From assembly GCA_900542245.1 (NCBI GenBank), contig UQMQ01000081.1, positions 1 through 10,544 of the forward strand: a DNA stretch of 10,544 nt, written 5' to 3'. A model generated the notes under the pieces. It worked only from the letters and a program-made list of their open reading frames with translations, ran no database searches and was not told the origin of the DNA. The stretch is from an uncultured Eubacteriales bacterium (GTDB lineage: Bacteria > Bacillota > Clostridia > Peptostreptococcales > Anaerovoracaceae). Shown here piece by piece: positions 7,713 to 10,544 of the stretch. The position numbers and the translations under genes are program-made. Numbering within the stretch: the stretch's first letter is position 1; every line of letters begins with the position of its first letter.

Positions 7713-8267
7713 CTATACTTCCATGATTTCCTTGTCCTTGGCAGCGATGATATCGTCGATCTCCTTCGTCGTCTTATCAGTTGCCTTCTGGATATCGTCC
7801 AGTGCCTTTTTGAGTTCGTCCTCGGTGATTTCGTGATTCTTTTCGAGCTTCTTCATCTCGTCATTGGCTTCTCTTCTGAGATTACGGATCGCGACCTTGC
7901 TGTCCTCGCCCATCTTCTTAACGGTCTTGGTCAGCTCCTTTCTGCGTTCCTCTGTGACCTGCGGGATCACCAGTCTGACTGCCTTGCCGTCATTGGACGG
8001 ATTGATGCCGATGTTTGCGACATTGATCGCCTTCTCGATCTCCGCGATGGACTTCGGATCAAACGGCGCGATCAGCAGGGTTCTCGGATCCGGTACAGAG
8101 ATATTCGCCAGATTTTTCAGCGGCGTCGGGGAACCGTAGTAGTCCACCATGACCTTGTCCAAAAGCGCCGGATTCGCTCTGCCTGCTCTGACCGTATTCA
8201 GATCCTCTTTTAAAATGGCTATCGTTTTTTTGCTTCTTTCTTCCAGATTCTTTTTTGTCTTTTCCAT
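7713..8267 (-). CDS. frr: Ribosome recycling factor
   Basis: Splits post-termination ribosomes together with EF-G so that subunits can be reused. The 184-residue product matches the family's usual 185. The N-terminal helix of the three-helix domain carries LNTVRAGRANPALLD. The small beta/alpha domain shows YYGSPTPLKNLANISVPDPR, then INPSNDGKAVRLVIPQ and TEERRKEL. The C-terminal charged helix pair ends in KDKEIMEV. The start ATG has an ideal AGGAGG at 7 nt. It follows pyrH by 42 nt, the near-universal bacterial pairing. No unusual residues noticed. Confidence 0.98.
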   Translation of the reverse strand: MEKTKKNLEERSKKTIAILKEDLNTVRAGRANPALLDKVMVDYYGSPTPLKNLANISVPDPRTLLIAPFDPKSIAEIEKAINVANIGINPSNDGKAVRLVIPQVTEERRKELTKTVKKMGEDSKVAIRNLRREANDEMKKLEKNHEITEDELKKALDDIQKATDKTTKEIDDIIAAKDKEIMEV

Positions 8268-8309
8268 GGGTTTTCCTCCTATATCACTTGTGATTACGTT
8301 CTCTCGTTT

Positions 8310-9014
8310 CTATTTGATGATCGTTCCGATTTTTTCGCCTGCGATCGCCTTGACCACATTGCCTTCCTCTGCGATGGCGAAAACGTGGATCATGATGTTG
8401 TTGTCCTTGCAAAGGGTCGCTGCGGTCAGATCCATGACCTTGAGATCTTTTTCGACCACCTCCATATGCGTCAGTTCGTCGAACCGTACCGCCTGCGGAT
8501 TCGTTGCCGGGTCGCTGTCGTACACACCGTCAACATTCTTGGCGAGCAGAATCACGTCTGCTTCGATCTCCGCCGCCCGGAGCGCTGCCGCTGTATCTGT
8601 CGAGAAGAAAGGATTGCCGGTGCCCGCACCGAAGATCACGATGTCGCCGTGTTCCAGATGACTCAGCGCTCTGCGCCTTGCATACGGCTCCGCGACCTCT
8701 TTCATTTCGATTGCCGTCTGTACCTTCGCCGGAACCCCGAGTGCCAGAAACGCGTCCTGCAGCGCCAGGGAATTCATGACCGTCGCCAGCATGCCCATAT
8801 AGTCTGCCGTAGCCCGGTCCATGTCCTTGCTCGTACGTCCGCGCCAGAAGTTGCCGCCCCCGACGACAATGGCGATCTCCACGCCCAGCTCGTGGATCTG
8901 CTTGACCTCCTTGGCGACCTTGCGCGTCATTTCTTCACTGATGCCAAAATGGTCACTGCCCGCAAGCGCCTCACCGCTGATCTTGAGCAGCACTCTTTTA
9001 TAAATCGGTTCCAT
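8310..9014 (-). CDS. pyrH: Uridylate (UMP) kinase
   Basis: Hexameric amino-acid-kinase-fold enzyme that phosphorylates UMP to UDP for RNA, DNA and UDP-sugar synthesis. The 234-residue product shows KRVLLKISGEALAG (6-19), VVGGGNFWRGR (50-60), DRATADYMGMLATVMN (66-81), GTGNPFFSTDTAA (131-143) and LLAKNVDGVYDSDP (156-169), all typical of bacterial PyrH. The start ATG (9012-9014) is chosen because GGAGG sits 5 nt upstream. A TTG five codons earlier would fall at that ribosome binding site. It is the first gene of the minus-strand cluster. AT-rich DNA with GATAAT-like hexamers (about 9041-9060) precedes it, but I see no good -35. rpsB-tsf, commonly upstream, are absent; a hairpin and a divergent nuclease gene are there instead. 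Confidence 0.97.
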   Translation of the reverse strand: MEPIYKRVLLKISGEALAGSDHFGISEEMTRKVAKEVKQIHELGVEIAIVVGGGNFWRGRTSKDMDRATADYMGMLATVMNSLALQDAFLALGVPAKVQTAIEMKEVAEPYARRRALSHLEHGDIVIFGAGTGNPFFSTDTAAALRAAEIEADVILLAKNVDGVYDSDPATNPQAVRFDELTHMEVVEKDLKVMDLTAATLCKDNNIMIHVFAIAEEGNVVKAIAGEKIGTIIK

Positions 9015-9067
9015 CCTTACCTCCCGCAAACCTGATCTCTATATTATTATCCTATTTATTTTAACAC

Positions 9068-9095
9068 AAAAAGACCTTTTGGAAAAGGTCTTTTT
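9068..9095 (-). terminator. Perfect hairpin with flanking A/T tracts, terminator or attenuator upstream of pyrH
   Basis: AAAAAGACCTTTT (9068-9080) and AAAAGGTCTTTTT (9083-9095) are perfect inverted 13-mers around GG, so the element has terminator form on either strand. On the minus strand it ends in TTTTTG about 55 nt before the pyrH start. No minus-strand gene is visible just upstream within this window. It could therefore be the leftover terminator of a displaced gene or an attenuator in the pyrH leader. Confidence 0.75.
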
Positions 9096-9148
9096 GCTGT
9101 TATATGTCCCAGACGCAGAATTTTTTCGTTCACCCCGTCTCGCCCTCC

Positions 9149-9168
9149 TTTGTCGAATTTTGTCGAAA
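9149..9168 (+). promoter_or_regulatory. Tandem Spo0A-box-like repeat
   Basis: Two adjacent 10-mers, TTTGTCGAAT (9149-9158) and TTTGTCGAAA (9159-9168), each contain the complete 0A box TGTCGAA, in the same orientation and one helical turn apart. Tandem boxes with this spacing are the known binding arrangement for a dimer of phosphorylated Spo0A, as in the abrB promoter. The site lies about 135 nt from the pyrH start and 225 nt from the nuclease gene start. Which gene it would control is not clear. Confidence 0.55.
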
Positions 9169-9198
9169 TTTTTTTATCTAAAAATTCCAACATATGGC

Positions 9199-9227
9199 TT
9201 GTATTTATTTCTATATTATGCTATTCT
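9199..9227 (+). promoter_or_regulatory. Weak candidate promoter for the Rpn-type gene
   Basis: TTGTAT (9199-9204) and TATTCT (9222-9227) are separated by 17 nt; an alternative -10, TATTAT, lies at 9214-9219 without a matching -35. The stretch is AT-rich and lies just downstream of the tandem 0A boxes, a position compatible with Spo0A activation. The hexamers match the consensus only partly. Confidence 0.25.
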
Positions 9228-9393
9228 TATCTTGCAGATTCTGTATGTGTTCGGCGCGTTTCGCACGCACGCGTCAACGCGCTGCCTTCCTCGAAAGCGC
9301 CGAGCACCCTTTCCGCCATGGCAAGTCTGTTATTCCTTTAATATGAAAGAGCTAAGCTGTCGCGCGAGCATTCTCTTGGAAAGGATTTTTTTC

Positions 9394-10362
9394 ATGCAGC
9401 AAGAAAAAGATTATGAACCGGAGGGCTTTGCCCCTTCATCGCAAATTATGCGACCGTTCACGAACGACTTCATTTTTATGAACGTCATGCGAAATCCGAA
9501 AATATGTCGTGAAATTTTAAAAATGATTTTGCCGAACGAAGAAATCGGCGCGATTCGGATCAAGAAATCAGAGAATCCGTTTGTCGATAACTCTGAAATT
9601 GAAGAAGACGCAGGCGAAAACATGTGTCAAAGCAGCACAGGTAATGACTTCTTTGGGCAAAACGACGCGCTTGAAGCCCTGAACATGGAAACACAGAAAA
9701 CCCTTAAGCTCGAAGCAAATGCGCACGGCGTGCGTTTTGACGCTTTCGTTGAAAGTTCAAAGCTTTGGGCGGATATTGAAATGCAGCCGGGGAAAAAACC
9801 GCTCGGAAAACGTGCCCGCTATTATCAGGCGAATATCGACCTGGACTTCCTGGAACACGGACATTCTTATGAAGAACTCAAACCGAGTTACATCATCTTC
9901 ATCTGTACCTACGACCCTTTTGACAGAGACGAGGCTGTCTATTTTTTCCGCTCGTGGGATGTTGAAAAAGGCTTGCCAATAGAAGATTTATCATATAAAA
10001 TAATCTTGAACACAGCCTGTTCTCCGAAAAAAGTGCCGGAGAAGCTAAGCGCTTTCTACGAGTATTTGAACGATCCGGAGAAGAGTCAGGCTTCCGAACT
10101 GACGCGTATGATCGATGCGCGTGTCAGGAAGTTCAATTCCGGCGAGTGGAGGAAAAAATATATGACATTCGAACAAATGCTGAACGAGCGCGGACGAGAA
10201 AGTTTCGCGCAGGGACATGCCGAGGGGCGCAGTGAGGGTGAAGCCATTGGCGCTGCACAGAAGCAGCGCGAAATTGCGAAAAATCTGAAAAAACTTGGTG
10301 TCGGTGCAGATGAGATTGTCAAGGCGACCGGACTTTCTGTCGAAGATGTTGAAAAACTATAA
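9394..10362 (+). CDS. Rpn family recombination-promoting nuclease / putative transposase (PD-(D/E)XK nuclease family)
   Basis: The Rpn/PDDEXK_2 family contains DNA endonucleases related to transposases; E. coli RpnA promotes RecA-independent recombination. The 322-residue product begins its family domain at MRPFTNDFIFMNVM (19-32), followed by EILKMILPNEEIGAI. The nuclease core is GVRFDAFVE (D116) and ADIEMQ (E129, Q131), with the R..YYQ motif near R140-Q145. SYIIFICTYDPF continues the fold. The C terminus has a Gly/Glu repeat (HAEGRSEGEAIGAA) and a short helical end with the family-typical ATGLSVEDVEKL. The start is chosen at 9394 because AAAGGA lies 8 nt upstream; ATG at 9343 has no clear site. 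An acidic stretch at about 60-103 is extra compared with what I remember of the family. Gene and flanks look more AT-rich than the cluster, consistent with acquired DNA. Biological role here is unknown. Confidence 0.88.
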   Translation: MQQEKDYEPEGFAPSSQIMRPFTNDFIFMNVMRNPKICREILKMILPNEEIGAIRIKKSENPFVDNSEIEEDAGENMCQSSTGNDFFGQNDALEALNMETQKTLKLEANAHGVRFDAFVESSKLWADIEMQPGKKPLGKRARYYQANIDLDFLEHGHSYEELKPSYIIFICTYDPFDRDEAVYFFRSWDVEKGLPIEDLSYKIILNTACSPKKVPEKLSAFYEYLNDPEKSQASELTRMIDARVRKFNSGEWRKKYMTFEQMLNERGRESFAQGHAEGRSEGEAIGAAQKQREIAKNLKKLGVGADEIVKATGLSVEDVEKL

Positions 10363-10379
10363 GCATTGCTTTCATGATC

Positions 10380-10411
10380 CAGCAGGAGTGGGTAACCGCT
10401 CCTGCTGTTTT
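10380..10411 (+). terminator. Intrinsic terminator of the Rpn-type gene
   Basis: CAGCAGGAG (10380-10388) pairs with CTCCTGCTG (10399-10407). The stem extends through a T-G wobble and two G-C pairs to a GTAA tetraloop of GNRA type. TTTTGT overlaps its 3' edge. It begins 17 nt after the stop codon. On the minus strand the stem lacks a following U tract, so it acts mainly for the plus strand. Confidence 0.8.
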
Positions 10412-10467
10412 GTAGGGGCGCAAACGTTTTTAGACGGCTCTGCCTGTTTTTCAGCGCAGCTGCTTTC

Positions 10468-10544
10468 CTATCCACGCGGCAGGCGTATTGGCATTGCTTC
10501 AGCTTTGTCAGCCGCCGCCTGCATCACTGCCTGCGATTGCGCTC
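10468..10544 (-). CDS. Possible 3' end of an unidentified minus-strand gene (partial)
   Basis: On the minus strand a frame enters from the right edge and stops at TAG (10468-10470). The 24 visible codons give an Ala/Gln-rich helical segment ending in ADKAEAMPIRLPRG. The composition looks codon-like, but the piece is too short to identify and does not resemble the end of EF-Ts. It could be chance. Confidence 0.25.
   Translation of the reverse strand, partial: AQSQAVMQAAADKAEAMPIRLPRG

Larger units (their letters stand above)
9015..9393. other. Intergenic region between divergent pyrH and the Rpn-type gene
   Basis: This is 379 bases without a convincing gene. From the pyrH side it holds an AT-rich promoter-like stretch (9030-9067), a perfect hairpin (9068-9095), a tandem Spo0A-box-like repeat (9149-9168) and a second AT-rich stretch (9169-9232). 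From 9240 to 9393 it is GC-rich with no clear signal except the ribosome binding site of the nuclease gene. The frame of the nuclease gene stays open upstream to 9079, but that extension reads through the hairpin and looks non-coding. Confidence 0.7.

Noticed and set aside
8283..8294. Short palindrome ATCAC-TT-GTGAT between pyrH and frr
   Set aside because: Only 5 bp with a 2-nt loop and no T tract; too weak for a terminator or operator claim.
9079..9393. In-frame upstream extension of the Rpn-type gene by 105 codons
   Set aside because: It would start inside the hairpin, read through the 0A boxes and AT-rich promoter-like DNA, and shows no family similarity; ATG at 9394 has a proper ribosome binding site and the family domain starts soon after.
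1..10544. CRISPR array, tRNA or rRNA genes, prophage or IS inverted repeats
   Set aside because: No regularly spaced repeats, no tRNA or rRNA sequence recognised by eye, and no terminal inverted repeats or target duplications found around the Rpn-type gene.

Overview
The window holds a conserved Gram-positive (Firmicutes) housekeeping cluster on the minus strand, followed on the right by an accessory island. Reading along the minus strand (right to left), the order is pyrH (UMP kinase), frr (ribosome recycling factor), uppS (undecaprenyl diphosphate synthase), cdsA (CDP-diacylglycerol synthase), dxr (DXP reductoisomerase), rseP (site-2 protease), ispG (HMBPP synthase) and polC, which runs off the left edge. 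A PolC-type replicase, this gene order, strong AGGAGG-type ribosome binding sites and a pair of putative Spo0A boxes all point to Firmicutes, in Clostridia or Negativicutes. The DNA looks fairly GC-rich for that phylum. I cannot name the genus.

Region by region: 1-2570 is the first 856 codons of polC. It overlaps the ispG stop by 4 nt, with no proS between them. 2567-9014 is a tightly spaced run of seven genes (gaps 14-116 nt, no convincing internal terminator). It joins three steps of one lipid-carrier route (dxr and ispG of the MEP pathway, then uppS) with phospholipid activation (cdsA), a membrane protease (rseP), nucleotide supply (pyrH), translation recycling (frr) and replication (polC). 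An inverted repeat lies just upstream of the uppS ribosome binding site. 9015-9393 is a gene-poor regulatory stretch with a perfect 13-bp hairpin, a tandem Spo0A-box-like repeat and AT-rich promoter-like DNA. 9394-10362 is a plus-strand gene for a Rpn/PD-(D/E)XK family nuclease (putative recombination-promoting nuclease), closed by a GNRA-loop terminator. It sits where rpsB-tsf are normally found upstream of pyrH. The last 77 bases may contain the 3' end of a minus-strand gene.

The most notable observation is in polC. Family PolC proteins normally carry a DnaQ-like 3'-5' proofreading exonuclease inserted inside the PHP domain. Here the PHP domain reads straight through the insertion point with a 17-residue link, while all nine positions corresponding to the PHP metal ligands of proofreading DnaE proteins are occupied by ligand-type residues. 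This suggests a PolC that either depends on another exonuclease or proofreads with its PHP domain. Second in interest is the pyrH-rpn intergenic region: a terminator-like hairpin with no upstream gene on its strand, and tandem 0A boxes.
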